The notes beneath the pieces are model-generated. The model was not told the origin of the DNA. It did not search any database and saw nothing but the letters and a program-made list of their open reading frames with translations. From Polynucleobacter sp. (GTDB lineage Bacteria > Pseudomonadota > Gammaproteobacteria > Burkholderiales > Burkholderiaceae), in the NCBI GenBank assembly GCA_030696845.1, contig JAUYRJ010000020.1:1-37508 (forward strand): 37,508 bases of DNA. The letters are read 5' to 3'. Below are positions 8,161 to 16,119 of the stretch, in pieces (the stretch's first letter is position 1; each line of letters begins with the position of its first letter). The position numbers and the translations under genes were made by a program.

Positions 8161-9739
8161 TGTAGCAGTAAAAAATTACGCATTTGTGCGCAATAAACTC
8201 TTAGAACGTCACGAAATTGCGTTCCTGGATGTGCGCGAGGAAGGTCCACACGCCGAAGAGCACCCCCTCTTTGCGGCCAACTTCCCTCTCTCGCGCATTG
8301 AGATCGATGCCTACGCCAAACTACCTAAGCGCAATGTACCCATTGTAACGATCGATGAAGGCGAAGGTTTTGCTGAGCTTGCGGCAGAGCGCTTGAGCGC
8401 TCTTGGCTTTAGCGATGTATCGGTTTTTGAAGGCGGCATTCGAGGCTGGGAAGCGGCGGGCGGTGAGCTTTTTCGTGATGTGAATGTGCCCAGCAAATCC
8501 TTTGGTGAGTTAGTAGAGTCTAAGCGCCACACCCCCTCGCTTTCTGCTGAAGAGGTCAAGCAGTTGATCGACGCCAAAGAAGATATGGTGGTGCTCGACG
8601 TTCGTCGCTTTGATGAATACAACACCATGAGCATTCCAACCGGGATGAATGTACCTGGTGCCGAATTGGTATTGCGGGTTAAAGAAATCGCACCCAATCC
8701 CAAAACCAAAATTATTGTGAACTGCGCAGGCAGAACTCGTAGCATTCTCGGCACTCAATCCCTTATTAATGCCGGCATCCCTAATCCTGTTAACGCGCTG
8801 CGCAATGGCACGATTGGGTGGAAATTAGCCGGCCAAGAATTAGACGTTGGCCAAACCCGTCGGTTTGCTGAAGTTGGTCCAGAAACCGCCAAAGAGGCAG
8901 CGCAGCGTGCTCGCGCCGTTGCTGATAAAGCCAAAGTCAAGCGCGCCAGCCTGAGTGATGTGTCTAAGTGGAAAACACAAAACGACCTAACCACGTATTT
9001 CTTTGATACTCGCACCCCGGAAGAATATGAAGCAGGTCATTTACCCGGCTTTCGCTCTGTTCCGGGCGGTCAGCTCGTTCAAGAAACCGAGATGGTCGCT
9101 CCAGTTCGCGGCGCCCGCATTGTCTTGGCAGATCCCAGCGGAGTTCGCGCCGATATGGCAGCATCGTGGCTCGCGCAAATGGCATGGGATGTCCATGTAA
9201 TCGACGGCTTGCAGGATTCCGACTTAACCGAGCGCGGCATATGGCACAACCCATTGCCAACCTTACCCACAGTAGAAACAATTTCTGTCGATGCGCTTAT
9301 TGCTCAACAAAAGGCGGGTGAGGATTTGCTTGTAGTCGACTTTAGTACCCACGCCAACTATGTTCGAGGGCATATTCCTGGCGCATGGTTTGCGTTGCGA
9401 TCCGAGCTTGCGGACGCACTCAACGCTATTCCAAATGCAAGTCGCTATGTACTGACAAGCAACCCTGAAGAATTAGCTATTTTCACGGCAGCCGAAATGC
9501 AATCCCTCTCCAAAAAACCCGTTTTTATTTTGGAAGGTGGCAACTCCGCATGGACAAAAGCGGGACATGCGCTCGAGAAGGGTGAAACCCATCTAGCCTC
9601 TCCAGCGCGCGATCGGTATAAGCGCCCATATGAAGGCACCAATATCGACCCTGCCGCGATGCAAGCGTATTTAGATTGGGAATTTGGCTTAGTGGCGCAA
9701 TTGGCTAAAGACGGCACCCATCACTTTTGGGTTTTATAA
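8138..9739 (+). CDS. Protein of four tandem rhodanese domains with one catalytic Cys
   Basis: The 533-aa cytoplasmic protein has four rhodanese-like units at about residues 13-112, 132-235, 268-370 and 380-480. Each begins with a DVRE/DVRR/DTRT/DFST-type strand, and three carry a GHIPGA-like turn. Only the second has the active loop, VNCAGRTRS, with Cys196. I find no other Cys in the whole protein: the equivalent loops in units 1, 3 and 4 read TIDEGEG, ADPSGVR and TSNPEEL. A C-terminal tail (about 490-533) is Trp- and Tyr-rich. It may carry persulfide sulfur or sense sulfur compounds, the other domains being scaffold. The start at 8138 has AAGGA ten bases upstream. A terminator follows. Confidence 0.87.
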   Translation: MGSSKSSDVAVKNYAFVRNKLLERHEIAFLDVREEGPHAEEHPLFAANFPLSRIEIDAYAKLPKRNVPIVTIDEGEGFAELAAERLSALGFSDVSVFEGGIRGWEAAGGELFRDVNVPSKSFGELVESKRHTPSLSAEEVKQLIDAKEDMVVLDVRRFDEYNTMSIPTGMNVPGAELVLRVKEIAPNPKTKIIVNCAGRTRSILGTQSLINAGIPNPVNALRNGTIGWKLAGQELDVGQTRRFAEVGPETAKEAAQRARAVADKAKVKRASLSDVSKWKTQNDLTTYFFDTRTPEEYEAGHLPGFRSVPGGQLVQETEMVAPVRGARIVLADPSGVRADMAASWLAQMAWDVHVIDGLQDSDLTERGIWHNPLPTLPTVETISVDALIAQQKAGEDLLVVDFSTHANYVRGHIPGAWFALRSELADALNAIPNASRYVLTSNPEELAIFTAAEMQSLSKKPVFILEGGNSAWTKAGHALEKGETHLASPARDRYKRPYEGTNIDPAAMQAYLDWEFGLVAQLAKDGTHHFWVL

Positions 9740-9774
9740 ATTAGCGGTAGATAGCCTAGAGTAAAACCTCAAAG

Positions 9775-9810
9775 AAAAACGCCACCCCATTTAAACGGGG
9801 TGGCGTTTTT
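9775..9810. terminator. Bidirectional rho-independent terminator
   Basis: A 14-bp perfect inverted repeat (aaaaacgccacccc / ggggtggcgttttt) has an 8-nt loop, with an A run on one side and a T run on the other. It separates the rhodanese gene (+) from the phasin-like gene (-) and can serve both. Confidence 0.92.
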
Positions 9811-9852
9811 TTCTATGGCGCACCTAAATAAAGCCTACTAGGTTAATCATCC

Positions 9853-10464
9853 TTAATCAATGGATTTTTTAGAAGCCGCCTTTTTAGCTGGAGTCTTTTT
9901 TGCAGCAGACTTTTTAGCGGCAGCCTTTTTAGGAGCCGTTTTTTTCTTGGGGCTAGCCGTAGTGCTACGACTCGACATCTTGCCGATATTTTTTTCAGCA
10001 ACTTCAGCGGCCTCGTTGATAACACGGCGACCTTCTTTAAATGCTTTTGCGCCCGCACTAGATAAATCCCGCGCCACTTTAGCTAAATGCTCACCACCAG
10101 CAGGCATTTTCTTTTCAACCTCTTCAAGCCAAGTTGACAAGGATGAGCGTGCTTTTTCTAGGTACTTTTCTGCCTCATCTGCAGCATCATCACCCATTTC
10201 ACGCAGCATGCTTTTGACTTTTTTCTGATAATCCGCCATACGCTGCGCGGCCGCTTTTGTTGCCTCTTCTTGCAGCTCTTTTAAATGCTCAAGATCGTTC
10301 TTTGCGGCGGACTTAGCAAAGCGCAAGGCATGCTCCATATTGTGCTTGAGCTCATTCGCATGGTGCTCACTGAGTTGCTTTGCGGTATCCAGTAATTTAT
10401 GTGAAAGCGCAAATAACTCCTTGGCTTTCTTTTGCTGCCACTCTTGAATTTCTTTTTGGTTCAT
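9853..10464 (-). CDS. Phasin-like protein with a Lys/Ala-rich histone-H1-like tail
   Basis: The 203-aa product has two parts. Residues 1-162 are almost wholly charged amphipathic helix without Pro until 121 (LFALSHKLLDTAKQLSEHH, LREMGDDAADEAEKYLEKA), as in phasins, the proteins that coat polyhydroxybutyrate granules. Residues 165-203 are a basic tail of AAKK/PKK units (KKTAPKKAAAKKSAAKK) like histone H1 or AlgP and likely to bind DNA. A granule-to-nucleoid linker such as PhaM of Ralstonia is a functional parallel, though I cannot claim homology. The ATG has AAGGA upstream. A 3-hydroxybutyrate dehydrogenase in the same window (19195-19971) agrees with PHB metabolism. Confidence 0.75.
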   Translation of the reverse strand: MNQKEIQEWQQKKAKELFALSHKLLDTAKQLSEHHANELKHNMEHALRFAKSAAKNDLEHLKELQEEATKAAAQRMADYQKKVKSMLREMGDDAADEAEKYLEKARSSLSTWLEEVEKKMPAGGEHLAKVARDLSSAGAKAFKEGRRVINEAAEVAEKNIGKMSSRSTTASPKKKTAPKKAAAKKSAAKKTPAKKAASKKSID

Positions 10465-10512
10465 TGCAGATCCTTTCAGGGTCTCGAGTTTTATAAAGTA
10501 CCTTCTATTACT

Positions 10513-10713
10513 CTATACCGAAAAAGAGGAACTGCCAACTACGGCCAGCAGAACAAGAAATTCATCTAGGCGGTATTTTTTGGTATGCCTGCAGCGATCC
10601 GAACAGTATTTCACTTCCTCCCAGACTTTTTCCCATTTTTTTCGCCAATTGAAGGGTCTGCCACAGCAAACGCACACCTTGCTGGGCAGATCCCTTTTTT
10701 TACGCATTCCCAT
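10513..10713 (-). CDS. DUF2256 zinc-finger-like small protein
   Basis: The 66-aa protein matches DUF2256: [20 protein letters not shown], then [16 protein letters not shown]. The Cys pairs (C14/C17 and C37/C41) would bind one metal, probably zinc. The function is unknown. The start is 9 bases after the stop of the Old Yellow Enzyme gene, so it is probably translated from the same mRNA. An ATG two codons later is an alternative start. Confidence 0.85.
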   Translation of the reverse strand: MGMRKKRDLPSKVCVCCGRPFNWRKKWEKVWEEVKYCSDRCRHTKKYRLDEFLVLLAVVGSSSFSV

Positions 10714-10722
10714 GCAATGTGT

Positions 10723-11823
10723 TTAAAGGCTAGGGTAATCCGTATATCCTTTTTCAGCGCCGCCATAAAAACTAGCGCGATCATAGGGGTTGAGTGGCGC
10801 GTTTTGCGAAAAACGCTCTACCAAGTCTGGATTAGAAATATAAATACGGCCATAGGCAATCGCATCAGCCAAACCTTCTTTTAAAGCCAATTCACCTGAT
10901 TCGCGCGTGTAACCACCGGCGCTAATAAATTTACCCTGAAAGGCTTTCCGAAAGAGCGCTGAAGTCAGTGGCGCAGCCTCATCTACATGGTCATTGCCAC
11001 CAGCAGTAGTTGCTCTCGGTTCGATCATATGCACGTAGGCTAGGCCAAGGGGATTGATTTTCTCGATGGCCGCGGTAAAGAGCGCAATGGGATCACTATC
11101 TGCAATGTCATTAAATGATCCGTATGGCGATAAACGCACACCAATTTGTCGATATGGATATACCTCACTTACTGTCGCCAACACTTCTGTCAGTAAGCGT
11201 AAGCGATTATCAATGGAGCCGCCATAGCCGTCTGTGCGTTGATTGGTTCTATCTTGCAAAAATTGATCAAGCAAATATCCATTGGCTGCGTGCACCTCAA
11301 TGCCATCAAAGCCGGCCTCTTTCGCATTTAAAGCGGCCTGACGAAATTGCGCTAAGAGTTCTGCGATATCCGCCGCAGTCATTTCACGAGGGGTTTCATA
11401 GTCATGCAATTTCCAATCGGCGCCATACGTTTGACCAGCGGGCGCAATCGCGGATGGGGCAATCGGCAGGCCTTCGTGTGGATGCAATGAAGAATGCGAG
11501 ATACGGCCAACGTGCCATAACTGCGCCACAATTAAACCGCCCTTGGTATGCACTTCGTCGACGATTTCTTTCCAAGCACGCGTTTGCGCCTCTGAATAAA
11601 TCCCAGGGGTGGCGGGATAGCCTTTACCTAAAGGCGCGATTTGCGTCGCTTCCGTGATGATCATGCCAGCACTAGCGCGCTGACCATAATAGGTTTTAGC
11701 TAGGGGACTTGGGATATCACCATCGATTGCGCGCATGCGGGTAAGCGGCGCCATAACAAGGCGATTTTTCAGCTTAAGTGCGCCTAGCTCAACTGGGCTT
11801 AATAGCAATAAATCAGTAGACAT
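10723..11823 (-). CDS. Old Yellow Enzyme family alkene reductase (NemA-like)
   Basis: FMN-dependent NAD(P)H oxidoreductases of this family reduce activated C=C bonds, nitro groups and N-ethylmaleimide-like electrophiles. The 366-aa protein shows LKNRLVMAPLTRMRA near the start, GGLIVAQLWHVGRISH, the active-site pair in EVHAANGYLLDQFLQ (His and Asn, as in yeast OYE1), RTDGYGGSIDNRLRLL and the FMN loop ending in ADAIAYGRIYISNPDLV. The chosen ATG at 11823 has AAGGAG upstream; the longer frame to 11874 adds 17 unrelated residues. It is followed by the DUF2256 gene and preceded, 60 bases away on the same strand, by oxyR, so it may be in the peroxide-response regulon. Confidence 0.9.
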   Translation of the reverse strand: MSTDLLLLSPVELGALKLKNRLVMAPLTRMRAIDGDIPSPLAKTYYGQRASAGMIITEATQIAPLGKGYPATPGIYSEAQTRAWKEIVDEVHTKGGLIVAQLWHVGRISHSSLHPHEGLPIAPSAIAPAGQTYGADWKLHDYETPREMTAADIAELLAQFRQAALNAKEAGFDGIEVHAANGYLLDQFLQDRTNQRTDGYGGSIDNRLRLLTEVLATVSEVYPYRQIGVRLSPYGSFNDIADSDPIALFTAAIEKINPLGLAYVHMIEPRATTAGGNDHVDEAAPLTSALFRKAFQGKFISAGGYTRESGELALKEGLADAIAYGRIYISNPDLVERFSQNAPLNPYDRASFYGGAEKGYTDYPSL

Positions 11824-11883
11824 TCCAACTCCTTCAATGATTAGATAAGTAAAACACGGCTTCGATCGTAACAAGAACCACGT

Positions 11884-12843
11884 TTATTTGCTTAAGGCGC
11901 TTGATCGTACTGTTCGGCCAATGCGTTTCGATACGGGAGTCGAAGCCCCAAAGTGATTCTGCACTGCCTTAGCTAATGCGGTGTATGCATCGATACGAGC
12001 GGTGCTTGTTCGACCCACAAGCGCGATCACCCGCTTGGGTGCGGGCGCAGTCAAGGGTCTGGCTACCAATTGCGTGCCATTTAAAAGACCACCCTTAACT
12101 GCCATTTCTGGAATGAGCGCAATACCTAAACCGGACTCCACCATTTGAATTAAGGTTAATAAGCTAGTGGCCTCCATCCCTTCAGCACTAGCAATTTCAG
12201 TTCGCTTGCAGGCTTGTAAGCTGTGATCGCGCAAACAATGCCCCTCCTCTAGCAACAGCAATCGATCTGCTAATTTCGCGGGTAGCTGCACATCCCTTCC
12301 TTTAAAGGCCGGATCATCGGCACGGGCAGCTAGCCAAAACTCATCATTAAATAACGGTTTTACTAAAAGGCCTTCGGTGGGATAAGGCAGGGCAATGATG
12401 GCAAAGTCCAACTGGTGATCCAAAACCCGCGTTATTAAATGCTGGGTTAAATCTTCACGCAGCGCTAACTTGAGATTAGGGTACTGAGTGCGAAACGTGG
12501 GCAATATAGCCGGTAATAAAAATGGGGCAATCGTCGGAATCACCCCGAGCCGAATCGTGCCTGTCATAGGTCCGCTTGCGCTACCCACATAATCCACCAA
12601 ATCATCTGCGCTAGCCAAAATACCTTTGGCTCTGACTAAAACCTCTAATCCAATCGGCGTGATCGAGACATTTTGGCGATCACGCTCCACCAAGCGAACC
12701 CCGAGCGTATCCTCAAGCTCCTTTAGGCCAGCACTCAAGGTAGATTGACCCACAAAACACACTTCTGCCGCTCTCGTGAAATTGAGCTCCGTGGCAATAG
12801 CCAAGAAGTAACGCAGCTGCTTAAGCGAGGGTAAGGCGGCCAT
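11884..12843 (-). CDS. oxyR: Peroxide-sensing LysR-type regulator OxyR
   Basis: OxyR activates peroxide-defence genes after a disulfide forms between two Cys. The product is 319 aa from the ATG at 12843 (a GTG four codons upstream is possible). The N-terminal helix-turn-helix reads LRYFLAIATELNFTRAAEV and QSTLSAGLKELEDTLG. The effector domain carries LEEGHCLRDHSLQACK, with Cys203 and Cys212, nine apart as in E. coli OxyR (Cys199, Cys208). The following ATSLLTLIQMVESGLGIALIP also fits. It is divergent from the rubrerythrin operon, with a 151-bp AT-rich region between them. Confidence 0.93.
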   Translation of the reverse strand: MAALPSLKQLRYFLAIATELNFTRAAEVCFVGQSTLSAGLKELEDTLGVRLVERDRQNVSITPIGLEVLVRAKGILASADDLVDYVGSASGPMTGTIRLGVIPTIAPFLLPAILPTFRTQYPNLKLALREDLTQHLITRVLDHQLDFAIIALPYPTEGLLVKPLFNDEFWLAARADDPAFKGRDVQLPAKLADRLLLLEEGHCLRDHSLQACKRTEIASAEGMEATSLLTLIQMVESGLGIALIPEMAVKGGLLNGTQLVARPLTAPAPKRVIALVGRTSTARIDAYTALAKAVQNHFGASTPVSKRIGRTVRSSALSK

Positions 12844-12994
12844 AACGGAGTCCACTTCAATTGATATCGATTTAATAGATAAATAATATCATTTTAATTC
12901 ATTAGACTGATTAAATAAAAAGACCCAAAATGCATCCATGGTCAAGCTTTAGCTGGCTTGAAATGAACAAAAACAATTTTTGAAAGGATTTACT
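12844..12994. promoter_or_regulatory. Divergent oxyR / rubrerythrin control region
   Basis: The 151-bp gap is very AT-rich. A -35-like ttgata (12861-12866) and a -10-like taatat (12884-12889) are 17 bp apart in the rubrerythrin direction. They lie within an inverted repeat, tgatat (12862-12867) / atatca (12886-12891). An ATAG element at 12875-12878 has imperfect ATAT elements at 7-bp spacing on either side, which loosely resembles the tetranucleotide pattern of OxyR sites. OxyR autoregulation and control of rubrerythrin are inferred, not shown. AAAGGA precedes the rubrerythrin ATG. Confidence 0.45.
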
Positions 12995-13483
12995 ATGGCA
13001 CGCCCTGAAATCAAAACCATCCAGAACTTGGAATCTGCCTTTGCAGGAGAATCCATGGCGCACATCAAATACCGCTATTTTGCGAAACTGGCGCGCGCGG
13101 CTGGCGATGAAGATACTGCTCGCATTTTTGAGGCAACAGCTGCCCAAGAGGTGATGCATGCCTTTGGTCACCTCGATTTGTTGTATCCCGCTGATACCAT
13201 TACCCCTACTCGCGCCCTAGAAATAGCGATTGAGGGTGAAACCTATGAATACTCGGAAATGTACCCTCGCTTTAGGAAAACCGCCCTTGAAGAGGGTAAT
13301 ACGGCTGCTGTAGCTGAAATGGACGAGCAAATTGCCGAGTCTAAGGAGCATGCAGAGCAGTTTGAGGCCATGCTGGCAAAAGCCGCAAAGCGCTTTGCTG
13401 CCCTGGCTAATGTGGAGGAGCGCCATGCGAACCACTATAAGCAAGCCCTCGATAAAGCAAAGCAGTTTGCCGTAGCCGCATAA
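12995..13483 (+). CDS. Rubrerythrin (short form without the rubredoxin domain)
   Basis: Rubrerythrin is a di-iron protein that reduces hydrogen peroxide using electrons from rubredoxin. The 162-aa product starts at the ATG preceded by AAAGGA. It has the ferritin-like iron ligands in GESMAHIKYRYFAK (Glu19), AAQEVMHAFGHLD, EGETYEYSEMYPRF and ESKEHAEQF. The C-terminal CxxC rubredoxin domain of classical rubrerythrin is missing; a separate rubredoxin gene follows 31 bases later. This splits the usual single polypeptide into two. It is first in the operon rubrerythrin-rubredoxin-rubredoxin reductase-truncated haemoglobin, divergent from oxyR. Confidence 0.9.
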   Translation: MARPEIKTIQNLESAFAGESMAHIKYRYFAKLARAAGDEDTARIFEATAAQEVMHAFGHLDLLYPADTITPTRALEIAIEGETYEYSEMYPRFRKTALEEGNTAAVAEMDEQIAESKEHAEQFEAMLAKAAKRFAALANVEERHANHYKQALDKAKQFAVAA

Positions 13484-13514
13484 AATACCCATTAACTCTA
13501 TTTAAGGAATGATC

Positions 13515-13679
13515 ATGAAAACGTGGCAATGTATTGTTTGTGGTTTTATCTATGACGAAGCGCAGGGTTTGCCGGAAGACGGCATCGCCCCCGGCACAAT
13601 CTGGGCAGATGTTCCAGACAGCTGGGAATGCCCTGACTGCGGCGTCTCCAAGGCCGACTTTGAGATGGTGCAGATTTAA
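13515..13679 (+). CDS. rubA: Rubredoxin, 54 aa
   Basis: Rubredoxin is a one-iron electron carrier. The sequence ([18 protein letters not shown] ... [18 protein letters not shown]) has both knuckles, CIVCG at residues 6-10 and CPDCG at 39-43, together with [15 protein letters not shown] between them. The ATG has AAGGA six bases upstream. Placed between rubrerythrin and rubredoxin reductase, it should carry electrons from the reductase to rubrerythrin. Its length of 54 aa is the usual one for the family. Confidence 0.96.
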   Translation: MKTWQCIVCGFIYDEAQGLPEDGIAPGTIWADVPDSWECPDCGVSKADFEMVQI

Positions 13680-13773
13680 TTAGCCTGCCCAGCGAAAGAC
13701 TCAACTGTCGCTCGTTTTGTTTATTTTTTAATCTTGTTTTAGTTTGTCTTTTTTATACGCTAGGAGCCCAGCC

Positions 13774-14940
13774 TTGGATCAACAACAGAATCAGTCCCAA
13801 CCTATCGTCATTATTGGCAGTGGTTTGGCTGGGTATACCGTCGCGCGGGAATTGCGCAAACTAGACAAGACGAGCGCCGTGACCCTCATTACCCGTGAGC
13901 CTGGTTATTTTTACTCCAAACCCATGCTCTCAACCGCATTCGCTAGCAATAAAGAGGCAGCCCAACTCATTAGCTCTGCGAGCGATGTTATGGCCAGTCA
14001 ACTGGATGTTCGTATTTTGGGTAATACCGATGTCAGCGCCATTGATACCGCTGCGCAAGTGATTAAAACAAGTCAAGGCGATGTTGTCTATGGCAAGCTA
14101 GTGCTCGCCTTGGGGGCCGACCAAATTCGCCTGCCTTTAGAAGGCGATGGCGCTGGCGAAGTCATTAGCGTCAATGACCTTGAAGATTACGCGCAATTTC
14201 GGGAGTGCATCGCAGGAAAAAAACGGATTGCAATCTTAGGCGCGGGTTTAATCGGTTGTGAGTTTGCAAACGACCTTACCTTGGGGGGCTACGCCGTCGA
14301 AGTAATTGATTTGGCAGCGCAAGCCTTGGGGCGCCTATTACCTGAGCCAGCAGCCAAAGCTCTAGAAGCCAAATTAAGTGAGGCGGGCGTGCGCTGGCAT
14401 TTTGGCACAACCGTCAAGACCATACAAAAACAAGCTGATGATCTACTAGTCACCTTAGCCAATGGTGACCTTATCTCAGCAGATGTTGTTTTATCTGCAG
14501 TGGGTTTACGTCCGCGTATCGATTTGGCCAAAAAAGCGGGTATCGCTACCGCGCAAGGCATTCAGGTAAACCGCCAACTGCAAACCAATGTGGCAAATGT
14601 GTATGCATTGGGGGATTGCGCCGAAGTCGATGGCTTAGTGTTGCCCTACGTTATGCCGATCATGCAAGCAGCGCGCGCCTTAGCACCAATCCTGCTAGGG
14701 CAAGATGCCGCCCTAAGCTATCCCGCAATGCCTGTCATGGTAAAAACACCCGCCTATCCCATTGTGGTTTCACCGCCAGCGAAAGGCGCAGTCGGTCAGT
14801 GGATTTCCACGGCAGTGGAAGGTGGCATGCAGTCGCGTTTTGAATCAGCGGATGGGCAATTACTGGGATTTGCATTACTAGGATCAGCTACTGCAGAGCG
14901 CGCCGCATTGACCAAATTACTCCCGCCTGTATTAGCATGA
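13774..14940 (+). CDS. rubB: Rubredoxin-NAD(+) reductase (FAD-dependent)
   Basis: The enzyme passes electrons from NADH to rubredoxin. The frame opens at 13744, but the TTG at 13774 has AGGAG seven bases upstream and begins DQQQNQSQPIVIIGSGLAGY, the expected N-terminus, giving 388 aa. The FAD-binding GSGLAGY (residues 15-21), the NADH-binding RIAILGAGLIGCEFA and the late FAD motif NVYALGDCAEV are in the right order, as in AlkT/RubB reductases. A C-terminal domain of about 80 residues follows. The stop overlaps the haemoglobin start (ATGA), so the genes are coupled. With rubredoxin and rubrerythrin it forms a full NADH-to-peroxide chain. Confidence 0.9.
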   Translation: MDQQQNQSQPIVIIGSGLAGYTVARELRKLDKTSAVTLITREPGYFYSKPMLSTAFASNKEAAQLISSASDVMASQLDVRILGNTDVSAIDTAAQVIKTSQGDVVYGKLVLALGADQIRLPLEGDGAGEVISVNDLEDYAQFRECIAGKKRIAILGAGLIGCEFANDLTLGGYAVEVIDLAAQALGRLLPEPAAKALEAKLSEAGVRWHFGTTVKTIQKQADDLLVTLANGDLISADVVLSAVGLRPRIDLAKKAGIATAQGIQVNRQLQTNVANVYALGDCAEVDGLVLPYVMPIMQAARALAPILLGQDAALSYPAMPVMVKTPAYPIVVSPPAKGAVGQWISTAVEGGMQSRFESADGQLLGFALLGSATAERAALTKLLPPVLA

Positions 14941-15344
14941 GCCAAGATCCAAAACCGCTATTTAAGACTACCTCATATGAGCTAATTGGGGGCGCAGAGC
15001 CCGTGCGCGCATTGGTAGACCGCTTCTATGACCTCATGGAACTCGAGGAAGCATATGCGCTTATACGGGAAATGCATCCGCAAGACCTAAGCAGCTCACG
15101 CGAAAAGCTGTATCTATTCTTAAGTGGCTGGATGGGCGGCCCCCAACTCTACCAAGAAAAATACGGGCATCCCATGCTCCGCGCAAGGCATCTGCCCTTC
15201 CCCATCGGATCGGTTGAGCGAAACCAATGGCTCGACTGCATGAAGCGCGCCATGGATGAAGTGGCGATCGACCCTTTACTAAAAGATCGACTCAATGAAT
15301 CATTCTTTGCAACTGCCGATTGGATGCGCAATAAAGTGGATTAG
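14937..15344 (+). CDS. Group II truncated haemoglobin
   Basis: The 135-aa protein fits group II (GlbO/trHbO-like) truncated haemoglobins. It has IGGAEPVRALVDRFYDLM with Tyr at B10, FLSGWMGGPQLYQEKYGHP, the proximal His in RARHLPFPIG and the Trp of helix G in RNQWLDCMKRAM. The family binds oxygen, NO or peroxide with a haem. Coupling by ATGA overlap to rubredoxin reductase suggests that the reductase could also reduce this haem or that both serve peroxide/NO defence; that link is inferred. A terminator follows the stop. Confidence 0.9.
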   Translation: MSQDPKPLFKTTSYELIGGAEPVRALVDRFYDLMELEEAYALIREMHPQDLSSSREKLYLFLSGWMGGPQLYQEKYGHPMLRARHLPFPIGSVERNQWLDCMKRAMDEVAIDPLLKDRLNESFFATADWMRNKVD

Positions 15345-15350
15345 ATAAAA

Positions 15351-15379
15351 AAATAAGTCACCCGCAGGTGACTTATTTT
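15351..15379. terminator. Bidirectional rho-independent terminator
   Basis: A 12-bp inverted repeat (aaataagtcacc / ggtgacttattt) has a 4-base loop and A/T-rich outer stems. It lies between the convergent haemoglobin and sodB genes and can end both transcripts. Confidence 0.85.
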
Positions 15380-15424
15380 CATTTCAAACAGACTAATTAC
15401 AGCGAGCTGTAATACAGACTCAAC

Positions 15425-16003
15425 TTACGCAAAGTTCTTCGATGCAAAATCCCAGTTTACTAAGTTCCAAAATGCCTCTAAGTACTTAGGACGGGCATTA
15501 CGATAGTCGATGTAATACGCATGCTCCCAAACGTCACAGGTAACGAGGGGCTTCGCATCTGTTGTTAATGGCGTAGCTGCATTGCTAGTCGAAACCAGAT
15601 CAAGTGAGCCATCGGGTTTTTTAACTAGCCATGCCCATCCGGAACCAAATGTACCGACTGCGCATTTGGCGAATTCTTCTTTGAACTTATCAAATGAACC
15701 CCACTTGGCATTAATCGCATCCGCCAAAGCGCCGGTAGGAGCGCCGCCGCCATTTGGCTTGAGGCCCATCCAATAAAAAGTGTGATTCCATACTTGCGCT
15801 GCGTTGTTAAACACGCCGCCGCTGGATTTTTTAACGATATCTTCTAGGCTAGCGTTCTCAAACTCAGTACCCTTAATCAGGTTATTTAAGTTAGTAACGT
15901 AAGTCTGGTGATGCTTGCCATAGTGGTATTCCATGGTCTCTTTTGAGATGTGCGGCGCCAAGGCATCGATTGCGTACGGCAGTTGTGGCAAGGTATGTTC
16001 CAT
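15425..16003 (-). CDS. sodB: Iron superoxide dismutase
   Basis: This cytoplasmic enzyme converts superoxide to oxygen and hydrogen peroxide. The 192-aa protein has all four metal ligands: His27 in [12 protein letters not shown], His74 in [11 protein letters not shown], and Asp157 and His161 in [13 protein letters not shown]. Gln70 in AAQVWNH and the FGSGWAWLV block mark the Fe rather than the Mn form. The length is normal for SodB. It is convergent with the rubrerythrin operon across a shared terminator, so superoxide and peroxide removal genes sit side by side. The hydrogen peroxide it makes is the substrate of the adjacent rubrerythrin. Confidence 0.95.
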   Translation of the reverse strand: MEHTLPQLPYAIDALAPHISKETMEYHYGKHHQTYVTNLNNLIKGTEFENASLEDIVKKSSGGVFNNAAQVWNHTFYWMGLKPNGGGAPTGALADAINAKWGSFDKFKEEFAKCAVGTFGSGWAWLVKKPDGSLDLVSTSNAATPLTTDAKPLVTCDVWEHAYYIDYRNARPKYLEAFWNLVNWDFASKNFA

Positions 16004-16119
16004 GATGTGTCCCTTTGTTGGTGTTTTTAATGAATGGGTTTGAATTCAGGTATTTCTCAATTTACAGTAGTGCCTATTCTATTCGTGTGGGGCATTTTTT
16101 GCATATGACGCAAAACAGC

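Noticed and set aside
11115..11657. 180-codon open frame on the plus strand inside the Old Yellow Enzyme gene
   Set aside because: The minus strand encodes a full set of family motifs; the plus frame shows no family features or ribosome-binding site.
13691..13725. Weak stem (agcga / tcgct) before a T-rich stretch after rubredoxin
   Set aside because: Only five base pairs with a 12-base loop; rubB downstream is in the same direction and appears to be in the same operon.
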